This document shows positions 16,572-24,891 of a DNA stretch of 64,000 nucleotides, in pieces. The translations under genes and the position numbers were made by a program. Under the pieces are notes generated by a model. The model ran no database searches and was not told the origin of the DNA. It saw only the letters and a program-made list of their open reading frames with translations. The stretch lies in the NCBI RefSeq assembly GCF_001908375.1, contig NZ_CP017244.1, positions 1,736,001 through 1,800,000 on the forward strand, written 5' to 3'. Origin of the DNA: Rhizobium etli 8C-3 (GTDB lineage Bacteria > Pseudomonadota > Alphaproteobacteria > Rhizobiales > Rhizobiaceae). Positions within the stretch are counted from its first letter, which is position 1. The number at the start of each line of letters is the position of its first letter.

Positions 16572-18023
16572 ATGAATGACGTTTTGAAGGCCGTGATCGC
16601 GGTCGATGGCGCCAAGGTCAGCTTCGGCGCGGTCAGGGCACTCGACGGCGTGACGCTCCATGTCATGCCGGGCGAATGCGTCGGGCTCGTCGGACACAAT
16701 GGAGCCGGCAAGTCGACGATCGTCAGCGTGATCAACGGCGGGCTCACCCCGCACGAAGGAAGCGTCGCGAGCGACGGCGAGCGGCTGGAACGCTATGGCA
16801 TCAACGTCGCACGTGCCCGCGGTGTGCGCTGCGTCTTCCAGGAACTTTCGCTCTGCCCTAACCTCTCCATCGTCGAGAATGCGCGCATCATGCATCGCGA
16901 TCTCGGTGGCTTTGGCTGGCGCAAGCGCGCCGCACAGATCATTGGCAAGAGCCTCGACACTGTCTTTCCCGGCCATGGCATCGACAGCACTCGGACCGTG
17001 GGAGATCTTTCGATTGCCGAGCGGCAGATGGTCGAGATCGCCATGGCCTTTTCCGACGCCGGCGTTCCGCCGCGGCTGGTGATCCTCGACGAACCGACCT
17101 CGTCGCTCGATGCAAGCCTTGCTCGCCAGATGCTCGACCATGTCCGCCGCTTCGTTGGCGCGGGTGGGTCCGTCATCTTCATTTCTCATATCCTGCACGA
17201 GATCCTCGAAACCTCCGACCGCATCGTCGTCATGAAGGATGGCCGCGTTGTCGCCGAACGCCCCGCGCACGACTTCGACCATCATGGCGTCGTGGAAGCC
17301 ATGGGCACCGTTGCGAAAGACGAGACAGGGCAGCGCTCGGCGCGCGAACAGTCCACCGCTCCGCTCGTCCTGTCCCATCAGGCAGCAGGTCTTTCCTTCA
17401 TGGCGCGCAAGGGTGAGATCATTGGACTGGCGGGTCTGGCAGGCCACGGGCAGACCGAGCTCCTGCTCGCCCTGCATGCCTCCCAGGCCGGCAACTGGCT
17501 GCCTGAGCGTGATCCACTCGTCACCTTCGTCGCCGGCGACCGCCGCCTCAACGGCGTCTTCGAGCTGTGGAGCATCCTGCGCAACTTCTCCATCGCCTCG
17601 CTCGGCGACCTGTCCCGGCGCGGCCTCATCCTCCCAGGCAAAGAGGCGACGAAAGGCGCCGACTGGAAGCGGCGGATCGAGATCCGTACCCCCGATATGG
17701 ACAACCGCATCCTGTCGCTTTCAGGCGGCAATCAGCAGAAGGTCCTCTTTGCGCGCGCGCTTGCGACGCGTGCTCCGATTGTCCTGATGGACGATCCGAT
17801 GCGCGGCGTCGACATCGGAACCAAGCAGGAAGTCTACGCGATCATTCGCGAGGAAGCCGCGCACGGCCGGACTTTCATCTGGTATTCGACGGAGATGGAC
17901 GAGGTCAGCCTCTGCGACCGCGTCTACGTCTTCCGCGAGGGTCGTATCGCGGCCGAACTCGCCGGCGACGCCGTCAACGAGACGAACATCATCGCCGCCT
18001 CCTTCGAGGGTGTCGCCGCATGA
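16572..18023 (+). CDS. Ribose-type ABC transporter, double ATPase (RbsA class)
   Basis: The 483-residue protein contains two fused ATPase domains. The first has Walker A 'GLVGHNGAGKSTIVSV', signature 'LSIAERQMVEIA' and Walker B 'LVILDEPTSSLD'. The second has a degenerate Walker A ('GLAGLAGHGQTELLLAL'), intact signature 'LSGGNQQKVLFARAL' and 'IVLMDDPMRGVDIGTK'. Degeneration of the second P-loop is normal for RbsA-type proteins. The start ATG at 16572 follows the binding-protein stop by 64 bases, and the 3' end overlaps the permease start by four bases (ATGA). Confidence 0.93.
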   Translation: MNDVLKAVIAVDGAKVSFGAVRALDGVTLHVMPGECVGLVGHNGAGKSTIVSVINGGLTPHEGSVASDGERLERYGINVARARGVRCVFQELSLCPNLSIVENARIMHRDLGGFGWRKRAAQIIGKSLDTVFPGHGIDSTRTVGDLSIAERQMVEIAMAFSDAGVPPRLVILDEPTSSLDASLARQMLDHVRRFVGAGGSVIFISHILHEILETSDRIVVMKDGRVVAERPAHDFDHHGVVEAMGTVAKDETGQRSAREQSTAPLVLSHQAAGLSFMARKGEIIGLAGLAGHGQTELLLALHASQAGNWLPERDPLVTFVAGDRRLNGVFELWSILRNFSIASLGDLSRRGLILPGKEATKGADWKRRIEIRTPDMDNRILSLSGGNQQKVLFARALATRAPIVLMDDPMRGVDIGTKQEVYAIIREEAAHGRTFIWYSTEMDEVSLCDRVYVFREGRIAAELAGDAVNETNIIAASFEGVAA

Positions 18024-18967
18024 CGTTCCGGCTCTCGTCCGACGCCATGCGTCTTGCCATTCCCGCCCTGTCGCTGACGCTGCTGCTCGCGGCTGTCTTC
18101 TGGCTGCAACCGCGCGCCATGAGCTATGTCGGGCTCAATCTACTGTTCAACCTTGCCGTACCCATCGCGCTTGCGACGATCGCCCAGATGCTCGTGATGG
18201 CCGTGAATGACCTCGATCTCTCGATGGGCACCTTTGTCAGCTTCATCGCCTGCGTAACCGCGACCTTTCTGCGGGACGCCCCCGTGACCGGCGTTCTGAT
18301 CCTCGCCGGGGCGATCGTCACCTATGCGGCGCTCGGCATCGTCATCCATCTGCGCAACCTGCCGTCCATTGTCGTGACTCTCGGCATGAGCTTCGTCTGG
18401 GGTGGCCTTGCCGTACTGCTGTTGCCGTCACCGGGCGGGCAGGCGCCGGACTGGGTGCGTTGGCTGATGACTGTCAAGCCCCCGTTGGCGCCGATGGCTA
18501 TCGTCGCCAGTATCGTCATCGCTGCCGTCGCCCATCTCGTCATCATGCGGTCCTCGCTCGGCGTGCTGATCCGCGGCATCGGCGGCAACCAGCGCTCTGT
18601 CGAGCGCGCCGGCTGGTCGATTGTCCGGGCGCGCGCCACCGCCTATGGCCTTGCCGGCTTCTTCGCGGTTCTCGCTGGCATCGCCCTCGTCGGCCTGACC
18701 ACCGCAGCCGATGCTAACATCGCGCTGCGCTACACGCTGCTTTCGATCGCCGGCGTGATCCTCGGCGGCGGCGAGTTTATCGGCGGCCGCGTCTCTCCTA
18801 TCGGCGCCGTGATCGGCGCGCTGACGCTGACGCTCGCCGGCTCGTTCCTTTCGTTCCTACGCATCTCGCCGGACTGGCAGATCGGGGCTCAGGGCGCGAT
18901 CCTGATCATCGTGCTCGCGCTTCGCCTGATGCTCAACCGTCTCGAAAAGCGGGAGAGGCGCCGATGA
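18020..18967 (+). CDS. Ribose-type ABC transporter permease 1
   Basis: The 315-residue protein has about eight to ten membrane helices with the BPD_transp_2 pattern: 'NLAVPIALATIAQMLVMAVNDLDLSMGTFVSF', 'VVTLGMSFVWGGLAVLLL', 'RAGWSIVRARATAYGLAGFFAVLAGI' and 'LLSIAGVILGGGEFIGGRVSPIGAVIGALTL'. The start overlaps the ATPase gene and the end overlaps the second permease gene, both as ATGA. With the second permease it would form a heterodimeric channel in the inner membrane. Confidence 0.93.
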   Translation: MTFRLSSDAMRLAIPALSLTLLLAAVFWLQPRAMSYVGLNLLFNLAVPIALATIAQMLVMAVNDLDLSMGTFVSFIACVTATFLRDAPVTGVLILAGAIVTYAALGIVIHLRNLPSIVVTLGMSFVWGGLAVLLLPSPGGQAPDWVRWLMTVKPPLAPMAIVASIVIAAVAHLVIMRSSLGVLIRGIGGNQRSVERAGWSIVRARATAYGLAGFFAVLAGIALVGLTTAADANIALRYTLLSIAGVILGGGEFIGGRVSPIGAVIGALTLTLAGSFLSFLRISPDWQIGAQGAILIIVLALRLMLNRLEKRERRR

Positions 18968-19914
18968 TCCTGCTCCTGCGGCCCTTCAGCAAACCCTGGA
19001 TATGGTCATGGCTTGCCGCCTTTATCGTGTGGTTCTTGACAATCATGGTAACGCTTGGTGCCAGCACGCTCGGCCTGTCGCAAGCCGCGCTCACCTTCGC
19101 GGCCTTCTCGGTCATCGTCGGGATCGGCCAGATGTTCGTCATCACGCTCGGTCCCGGCAACATCGATCTCTCGGTTCCGGCCACCATGACGCTTGCCGGT
19201 ACGGTAGCGCTGAAACTCATGAATGTCGAAAACGGCATGATCCTGCCCGGCTTTCTTGTCGTCATCTTGATCGGCCTTGTCGTCGGCCTGTGCAATTACG
19301 CGCTCATCAAGGCGCTGCGCATTCCGCCGATCATCGCGACTCTATCCATAAGCTTCATCGTGCAGTCCGCCGCAATCTGGACGAACCGGGGATTGCGCAT
19401 CAAGCCTCCAAGCATGCTTGCCGAGTTCACCACGTCGAACACGCTCGGCGCGCCGAACGTGGCGATCGTCGCATTCCTCATCTCGATCCTTGCCTGGTTC
19501 CTGCTCGAGAAGACGATCTACGGGCGCTGGATCTCGGCGATCGGCCAGAGCATGCCGGCCGCGCGCATGGCGGGGATACCGGTCGACGGCACCCGCTTCG
19601 TCACCTACCTTTTCTGCGCCGTGCTCGCATCGGTCGCAGGTTTTCTGCTCGCCTGCTTCTCCGGCGGCGCAGCGCTCAACATGGGTTCGGAATATCTCCT
19701 GATGTCGATCGCCGTCGTCGTCATCGGCGGCACGGCGGTCGCCGGCGGAGATTCCAACGTGCCAGGCATCTGGGGCGCATCGCTTTTCATGTTCCTGGTC
19801 GTTTCCATGCTCAACACTTACGGGCTCGGCGCGGGCATCCGCCTCATCATGACCGGCCTCATCATCATCAGCGTCATCATGCTCGCCGGCGGTCGCCGGT
19901 CCGGCATGCGATAA
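18964..19914 (+). CDS. Ribose-type ABC transporter permease 2
   Basis: The 316-residue protein is a second BPD_transp_2 permease: 'AAFSVIVGIGQMFVITLGPGNIDLSVPATMTLAGTV', 'LRIPPIIATLSISFIVQSAAIW', 'GIPVDGTRFVTYLFCAVLASVAGFLLA' and 'LLMSIAVVVIGGTAVAGGDSNVPGIWGASLF'. It is clearly a diverged paralogue of its neighbour rather than a copy. It starts within the upstream stop codon (ATGA). The SMP-30 gene begins 14 bases after its stop. Confidence 0.93.
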   Translation: MILLLRPFSKPWIWSWLAAFIVWFLTIMVTLGASTLGLSQAALTFAAFSVIVGIGQMFVITLGPGNIDLSVPATMTLAGTVALKLMNVENGMILPGFLVVILIGLVVGLCNYALIKALRIPPIIATLSISFIVQSAAIWTNRGLRIKPPSMLAEFTTSNTLGAPNVAIVAFLISILAWFLLEKTIYGRWISAIGQSMPAARMAGIPVDGTRFVTYLFCAVLASVAGFLLACFSGGAALNMGSEYLLMSIAVVVIGGTAVAGGDSNVPGIWGASLFMFLVVSMLNTYGLGAGIRLIMTGLIIISVIMLAGGRRSGMR

Positions 19915-19928
19915 ACGGAAAGAGCTCC

Positions 19929-20843
19929 ATGGTCGAGGCCGACATCTATGAAATCCACGACGCGCGCTTCCGGCAGATGATCGTGACGAGCGCCCGTCTC
20001 GACGAACTCTATTCCGGCTGCCGCTGGGCTGAGGGTCCCGTCTGGTTCAACGACGCGAACCAGCTTCTGTGGAGCGACATTCCCAACCAGCGCATGATGC
20101 GATGGACACCCGAGGGCGGCGTCTCCGTCTACCGGCAACCGTCCAACTTCACCAACGGCCATACGCGCGACAGGCAGGGAAGGCTCATCTCCTGTGAACA
20201 CGGTATGCGTCGTCTCACGCGCACCGAGGTCGACGGCTCGATCACGGTGCTCGCCGACCGTTTCGGGGGCGCGCGGCTCAATTCTCCGAACGACGTGGTG
20301 GTGAAGTCCGACGGCACGGTCTGGTTCACCGATCCCACCTACGGCATCATGTCGGACTACGAAGGCTATCGCGCCGAGCCGGAACAACCGACCCGCAACG
20401 TCTACCGGCTCGACCCGACGACCGGCGAGCTTGCGGCGGTCGTCACCGATTTCATCCAGCCAAACGGCCTTGCCTTCTCGCCCAACGAGACAACGCTCTA
20501 CGTGGCGGATTCGGCAGCAAGCCATGACGAAAGCCAGCCGCGTCACATCCGCGCTTTCGATGTGGTCGATGGCAGTCTGCTCGCCAACGGCCGTGTCTTT
20601 TGCCTCATCGACAACGGCATTCCAGACGGCATCCGCACAGACGTGAACGGGAACCTCTGGTCGAGTGCCGGTGATGGCGTGCATTGCTTCGATCCGACGG
20701 GCAAGCTGATCGGCAAGATCCGCGTGCCGCAAACCGTCGCGAACCTCACCTTCGGCGGGCCCAAACGCAACCGGCTGTTCATCGCGGCAACCCGCTCGCT
20801 CTATGCAATTTACGTCGCTGTGACCGGTTCTCAGCTGCCTTAA
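19929..20843 (+). CDS. SMP-30/gluconolactonase-family lactonase
   Basis: The 304-residue beta-propeller enzyme carries the family metal ligands in context: Glu in 'GCRWAEGPVWF', Asn in 'LNSPNDVVVKSDGTVWFTDP' and 'PNGLAFSPNETTLYVADS', and Asp in 'IPDGIRTDVNGNLW'. Members hydrolyse sugar lactones using a divalent metal. As the last gene of the ABC operon it suggests that the imported sugar is oxidised to a lactone. No sugar dehydrogenase is in the operon, so that step would be encoded elsewhere. No signal peptide is present, so it acts in the cytoplasm. Confidence 0.92.
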   Translation: MVEADIYEIHDARFRQMIVTSARLDELYSGCRWAEGPVWFNDANQLLWSDIPNQRMMRWTPEGGVSVYRQPSNFTNGHTRDRQGRLISCEHGMRRLTRTEVDGSITVLADRFGGARLNSPNDVVVKSDGTVWFTDPTYGIMSDYEGYRAEPEQPTRNVYRLDPTTGELAAVVTDFIQPNGLAFSPNETTLYVADSAASHDESQPRHIRAFDVVDGSLLANGRVFCLIDNGIPDGIRTDVNGNLWSSAGDGVHCFDPTGKLIGKIRVPQTVANLTFGGPKRNRLFIAATRSLYAIYVAVTGSQLP

Positions 20844-21118
20844 AGACACGGTCATTTCCGACGACGATGGCCCGGAAAGTTGTAATGGGGGACGGTTGAG
20901 GCACAGCTTGTCGCAACCGTGCGAGAGCGGCTTGACCTGCGAGCAGGCGATATCAACGCTTAAACTGATCTCGGAAAGTGCATGCTTTCAGGGCAAGGAC
21001 GAGAAGCAGATCAGCGAGCTAGAAGACGACGCGGGCCGGCGGCCAGCAACACCTCAACATCAGATGCAGTGTTTGGCCGGCCAAGACTTCGGCAGCAACT
21101 TTTACCTCACCATCGGCC

Positions 21119-22567
21119 TCAACCAGACATCACCTTGGGCAGAGACACCGACGCCCGCAGCCCCGGCAACTTCTGCGCCGGCCGATTCTTAGAAAGAACG
21201 ATATCTCCGCCGTGATGGCGGACGATGGCTCGGGCGATCGAAAGCCCCAGGCCGACGCCGCCAGTCTCGCGGCTGCGCGACTGCTCGAGGCGAAAGAACG
21301 GCGCGAACACCTGTTCGGTTGCGTTTTCGGGAATGCCGGGACCGTCGTCCTCGACGACAATGTCGATCGTCGTCGGCGTGTGAAAGAGATGGACCCTGGC
21401 CTGGCCACCGTAACGCACCGCGTTTTCGACCAGGTTGCGGATGGCGCGGCGCAGGCCTTCGGGGCGGCATCGATAGTTGATCTTCGCGCCCTCGGAAAAT
21501 TCGACGCTCTGCCCGAGCTCCGCAAGGTCGTCGCAAAGGCTGCCGACAAGGGCGTTGAGCTCGATCGTCCTGGTTTCCTCGACGGTCGCCTCCCCCCGTG
21601 CAAAGGCAAGTGTCGCCTCGGTCATCGTCTGGATTTCGTCGATCGTCGCCAGCATCCGTTGCTGTACGTCGGGATCCGAAACGAATTCGGCGCGCAGACG
21701 CAAGGATGTGAGCGGCGTACGCAGGTCATGGCTGATCGCCGCAAGCATGCGCATCCGATCCTCAACGAAGCGGTGCAGCCGCGACTGCATCCGATTGAAC
21801 GCTTCTGCTGTCTGGCGGATGTCGTCAGGCCCGGATTCGGGCAGCTTCTCCACCGTCTCGCCCCGCCCAAGAGCCTCGGCGGCCGAAGCAAGACCCCGCA
21901 GCGGCCGGGTAATGCGATTGGCAGTGAAGACACCGATGATCGAAAGAACGATCGCCGTTATGCCGAGCGAGAATAGCGATTGCGTGTTCCAGAGCGTGCT
22001 CGGCATCACTTTGTGATAAGCGGAATTCAACCAGCTGCCGTCGCTGAGCCGTACGGCAAGCCCCATTCCGTTCGTTTGATCGAAATAGAGGAACTTGGCC
22101 GCATGCGGCAGGGACCATGGTCCAGACGCCAGGGTGGTCCAGTCATCGGAAGCGTTTGCAGCCGCAAAGAGGCCCCGTTCATAGCCGAGCTTCGCCGGCA
22201 GGTGCCTCGACTGCGTCTGCGAGTTCCGTCGCGAGTCGGGCAAGTTCGGCAATGGTTCTGCAAGCTGTGCTACTGCCACCGTGCGCCAATGGTCCGCATC
22301 GGCCGGATCGCCGGCGGAGATCCAGAAGCGCGAGTAGCCTGTTCCACTGGCAAGCAGGACGTCCTGGCGAAGAGGAACAGGCAGGGATTCGAGCAGCCTT
22401 GCAAGCGATGCGGTGCGGCTGAAGAACTCGCCCTTGGCAGCCGCCCGCAGAGCCTTGTCGCGCTCGTCCCATGAGATCAGGAATGCAAGGGCTTGCGATA
22501 TGACGAGCGCAAGCAGCAAGAAGCCGATGAACTGCGCAGCAAGACTCCTTTTCCACCATCGCATCAT
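21119..22567 (-). CDS. Membrane sensor histidine kinase (OmpR-system type)
   Basis: The 482-residue kinase begins 'MMRWWKRSLAAQFIGFLLLALVISQALAF' (first membrane helix). A periplasmic sensor of about 150 residues and a second helix ('SLGITAIVLSIIGVFTANRI') precede a HAMP linker. The HisKA box has phospho-acceptor His280 ('LAAISHDLRTPLTSLRLRAEFV'), and the ATPase domain shows 'NLVENAVRYG', 'VEDDGPGIPE' and 'GVGLGLSIARAIVRHHGG'. The ATG at 22567 overlaps the regulator's TGA (ATGA), so it is translationally coupled. The signal is unknown; the divergent redox genes suggest a link to their substrate. Confidence 0.93.
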   Translation of the reverse strand: MMRWWKRSLAAQFIGFLLLALVISQALAFLISWDERDKALRAAAKGEFFSRTASLARLLESLPVPLRQDVLLASGTGYSRFWISAGDPADADHWRTVAVAQLAEPLPNLPDSRRNSQTQSRHLPAKLGYERGLFAAANASDDWTTLASGPWSLPHAAKFLYFDQTNGMGLAVRLSDGSWLNSAYHKVMPSTLWNTQSLFSLGITAIVLSIIGVFTANRITRPLRGLASAAEALGRGETVEKLPESGPDDIRQTAEAFNRMQSRLHRFVEDRMRMLAAISHDLRTPLTSLRLRAEFVSDPDVQQRMLATIDEIQTMTEATLAFARGEATVEETRTIELNALVGSLCDDLAELGQSVEFSEGAKINYRCRPEGLRRAIRNLVENAVRYGGQARVHLFHTPTTIDIVVEDDGPGIPENATEQVFAPFFRLEQSRSRETGGVGLGLSIARAIVRHHGGDIVLSKNRPAQKLPGLRASVSLPKVMSG

Positions 22568-23286
22568 CGGGATGCCACCTCCGCAGAAAAGCTGTAACCG
22601 CCACCCCAATGGGTCTTGATGATGGCGGGATTTTTCGGGTCGAACTCTATCTTCTTGCGCAAGCGGCTAACCTGGTTGTCGATGCTGCGATCGAAGAAAT
22701 CGGCGGTACGGCCGACGGTCAGATCGAGAAGTTGGTCACGGCTGAGGACGAGACCCGGATGTTCCAGGAAGGCCTTGAGCAGGCGAAACTCCGCAGTGCT
22801 GAGTGCGATGCCGACGCCGTCTTCGCCGATGAGCTCCCGGCGACCGACATCCAGCCGCCATTGATCGAAGGTCACGGTTTTCGCCTTGATCGTCTCGCGC
22901 TGCTGCGGCGGCAGGCTGTTGACCCTGCGCAGCACGGCCCTGATGCGCGCCAGAAGCTCCCGCGGGTTGAAGGGCTTGGTGAGATAGTCGTCGGCGCCGA
23001 GCTCCAGCCCGATGATGCGGTCGGTGTCGTCCGCCATCGCAGTTAAGAATATGATCGGTATCTCCAGTGTGCCACGCAGCTGGCGACAGACGGACAGACC
23101 ATCCTCGCCCGGCATCATAATATCGAGAACGATCAGGTCCGGGGCGCCGCGTTCGACGATGCGCCGCAGCGCCGCGCCGCTTTCGGCGACGCTGACGTGA
23201 TAGCCCTGCTGGGAAAGATACTTGCCGACAAGGTCGCGGATGTCCCGGTGATCGTCTACGACGACGATATGGGGTGCCGACTGCAT
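22564..23286 (-). CDS. OmpR/PhoB-type response regulator
   Basis: The 240-residue protein has a receiver domain (acidic pair Asp11/Asp12, phospho-acceptor Asp55 in 'LIVLDIMMPGEDG', 'FLTAM', and the conserved Lys in 'DDYLTKPFNPREL'). A winged-helix Trans_reg_C domain follows ('LSTAEFRLLKAFLEHPGLVLSRDQLLD', 'DRSIDNQVSRLRKKIE', 'IKTHWGGGYSF'). It is first in the two-gene operon with the kinase and divergent from the cytochrome c gene. A pair of 10-base direct repeats at 23361-23380 is a candidate binding site. Confidence 0.94.
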   Translation of the reverse strand: MQSAPHIVVVDDHRDIRDLVGKYLSQQGYHVSVAESGAALRRIVERGAPDLIVLDIMMPGEDGLSVCRQLRGTLEIPIIFLTAMADDTDRIIGLELGADDYLTKPFNPRELLARIRAVLRRVNSLPPQQRETIKAKTVTFDQWRLDVGRRELIGEDGVGIALSTAEFRLLKAFLEHPGLVLSRDQLLDLTVGRTADFFDRSIDNQVSRLRKKIEFDPKNPAIIKTHWGGGYSFSAEVASR

Positions 23287-23648
23287 GGAGCGCCTCGCGC
23301 ATGGAGAGAAGACATGAACCGCAATATAAAATGACGGAGAAACCCCGGCATCTCCAAAAGTGTATCAAAGTTTGTCAAAACCGGCGATCCGGTTACCTGG
23401 GGAAATGCCGGTCCTTCCGAGGAATAGCCTGAACTGGCGCATGAGTTCTTCGATCCCGCCTCAAGCGCGCATGCAAGCATGTCCAGTCGGCTTGAGACAT
23501 TTCGCGACAATTCTCCTGCCCCTCTGGCACATCTCTGCGACAAACCGCCCCTAGCCTGCAAGTGTCTAAAAAATCTGCAGCGAAGCAGCCCGTTCATCTG
23601 CATCCAAGCAGTCTCGACGATGCAAGAGGCAATGACGTGAGGATTTCA
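23287..23648. promoter_or_regulatory. Divergent promoter region with 10-base direct repeats
   Basis: This 360-base gap separates the response-regulator gene from the cytochrome c gene. At 23361-23380 two decamers abut directly, TGTATCAAAG and TTTGTCAAAA, sharing TnTnTCAAA. Head-to-tail 10-base spacing is the usual OmpR-family site geometry. A 'tgtctaaaaaatct' stretch near 23560 could belong to the cytochrome promoter. No gene was seen in the gap. Confidence 0.4.
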
Positions 23649-24038
23649 ATGAAACCAATCTGTCTCGGCTCAATGCTGGTGTTCTCGCTGTCGCTCGCCG
23701 CTGCCGGCAATGGACTGGCGCAGGAGGCGGTCGATCCGGAGGGAGAAAGACTATTCCGCTCCCGCTGCGGCACCTGTCACAGTGTCAACAACGGCGAAAA
23801 CCGGATGGGGCCGCATCTTTCCGGCCTTCTCGGCCGGCTGGCGGGAACGATCCAAGGCGCACGCTATTCGAAGGCGCTCGGTGGGTCCGACTTCGTCTGG
23901 GACGAGGAGAGGCTGCAAGCCTTTCTGGCCAATCCGCGACAGGTTGTTCCCGGCACGACGATGACCGTCAGTGTTCGTGACGAGGAGCAGCGATCGGCGA
24001 TCATTGCCTATCTGAGGAGCCTTTCCGCCGCCAACTAG
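23649..24038 (+). CDS. Periplasmic class I cytochrome c
   Basis: The 129-residue protein has a signal peptide ('MKPICLGSMLVFSLSLAAAGNGLAQE'), a single haem site Cys40-Gly-Thr-Cys43-His44 and a probable axial Met105 in 'VPGTTMTVSV'. 'NRMGPHLSGLLGRLAG' matches mitochondrial-type cytochrome c2. The ATG at 23649 follows GAGG. The gene leads a plus-strand cluster with IorAB-like genes, so the cytochrome is the plausible electron acceptor for that periplasmic or membrane-facing dehydrogenase. Confidence 0.92.
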   Translation: MKPICLGSMLVFSLSLAAAGNGLAQEAVDPEGERLFRSRCGTCHSVNNGENRMGPHLSGLLGRLAGTIQGARYSKALGGSDFVWDEERLQAFLANPRQVVPGTTMTVSVRDEEQRSAIIAYLRSLSAAN

Positions 24039-24063
24039 GCGCATGTGCCGGGCGGGGAAAAGA

Positions 24064-24079
24064 CGGAGCGGAAGCTCCG
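24064..24079 (+). other. Hairpin CGGAGC-GGAA-GCTCCG
   Basis: A 6-bp perfect stem with a GGAA tetraloop lies 25 bases after the cytochrome stop and before the small secreted-protein gene. There is no T-run, so it looks more like an mRNA-stabilising or processing stem than a terminator. Confidence 0.35.
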
Positions 24080-24145
24080 GTAGCAGCCCGAGATGGGTCC
24101 TCCCGTTCTCAGGCAATTCAAACTTCAACCAGAAGCGAGGCATCC

Positions 24146-24316
24146 ATGAAGAGTTTTCTCATCGCATTCGCAGCCGGCGTCGGTCTTCTTGCGGCGGCAG
24201 GCACTTCCCTGGCTCAAGGATCCGGTTGCACACGGCTCCAGTCCGCGAGCTCGCAATCGCAGCCGGTTCCTCCGGCCGACCAGTCCAGATCGGACGCGCA
24301 GCGCAACGCCGGCTGA
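24146..24316 (+). CDS. Small exported protein, 56 residues
   Basis: The ATG at 24146 has AGCGAGG five bases upstream. The product has a textbook signal peptide ('MKSFLIAFAAGVGLLAAAGTSLAQG') followed by only about 31 mature residues, rich in Ser, Gln and Asp with one Cys ('GCTRLQSASSQSQPVPPADQ'). It lies between cytochrome c and iorA-like genes on the same strand. Its single Cys is not in a lipobox. Function unknown; the position suggests an accessory periplasmic peptide of the redox system. Confidence 0.6.
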   Translation: MKSFLIAFAAGVGLLAAAGTSLAQGSGCTRLQSASSQSQPVPPADQSRSDAQRNAG

Positions 24317-24347
24317 CCAGGTAACCACCGGTGCATCCTGATCAAGC

Positions 24348-24377
24348 ATGCGATGGCGGACAAAACCGCCATCGCAT
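24348..24377 (+). terminator. Perfect 12-bp hairpin before iorA, terminator or attenuator
   Basis: ATGCGATGGCGG (24348-24359), loop ACAAAA, and CCGCCATCGCAT (24366-24377) form a perfect 12-bp stem. A T-rich stretch (actttcttt) follows seven bases later, so termination is only partly convincing. It lies in the 94-base gap between the small exported protein and the IorA-like gene, where it could partly terminate or adjust transcript levels. Confidence 0.5.
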
Positions 24378-24410
24378 CTGGGACTTTCTTTCAAGAGATT
24401 GGAGCATGTC

Positions 24411-24881
24411 ATGGTGCAACTCACCATCAACGGCGTCACCCGCGATATCGACGTGGATCCGGAGACGCCTCTTTTATGGGCCTTGCGAGAACAGGCCGGC
24501 CTGACCGGCACGAAGTTCGGTTGTGGCATTGCGCAGTGCGGCGCATGCACAGTGCATATCGACGGCGTCGCCACGCGCTCCTGCGCTATGCCGGTCAGCG
24601 CTATCGATGCAAACCAGGAGATCGTCACGATCGAAGGGCTTTCGGCCGATGGCTCCCATCCGGTCCAGCAGGCATGGCTTTCGCTCGACGTGCCGCAATG
24701 CGGATACTGTCAGGCTGGCATGATCATGGCGGCCACCGCCTTGCTGAACACGACCCCGGATCCGTCGGATGACGATATCAACGCCGAAATCACCAATATC
24801 TGCCGCTGCGGCACCTATAACCGGGTGCGGGCTGCGATCAAGCTCGCCGCTGCAAACAGCAGTGCCGCGCAGAAAGGCTGA
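24411..24881 (+). CDS. IorA-like [2Fe-2S] subunit of a molybdenum hydroxylase
   Basis: The 156-residue protein has the two [2Fe-2S] clusters of the xanthine-oxidase family. A plant-type ferredoxin cluster uses Cys38, Cys43, Cys46 and Cys58 ('[16 protein letters not shown]'), and a four-helix cluster uses Cys97, Cys100, Cys131 and Cys133 ('CGYCQAG', 'CRCGTY'). The length and the lack of a FAD domain match IorA of isoquinoline 1-oxidoreductase and the small subunits of periplasmic aldehyde dehydrogenases. It carries electrons from the molybdenum subunit (next gene, 10 bases on) to the cytochrome. The start has GGAG nine bases upstream. Confidence 0.93.
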   Translation: MVQLTINGVTRDIDVDPETPLLWALREQAGLTGTKFGCGIAQCGACTVHIDGVATRSCAMPVSAIDANQEIVTIEGLSADGSHPVQQAWLSLDVPQCGYCQAGMIMAATALLNTTPDPSDDDINAEITNICRCGTYNRVRAAIKLAAANSSAAQKG

Positions 24882-24891
24882 GGGTAGAACG

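Noticed and set aside
15461..17477. Long minus-strand frames opposite the sugar ABC genes (15461-16747 and 16488-17477)
   Set aside because: Both are shadows of the binding-protein and ATPase genes.
20844..21118. Gene in the gap between SMP-30 and the histidine kinase (frame 20896-21192)
   Set aside because: It overlaps the kinase 3' end, has no supporting ribosome binding site and an unstructured low-complexity tail.
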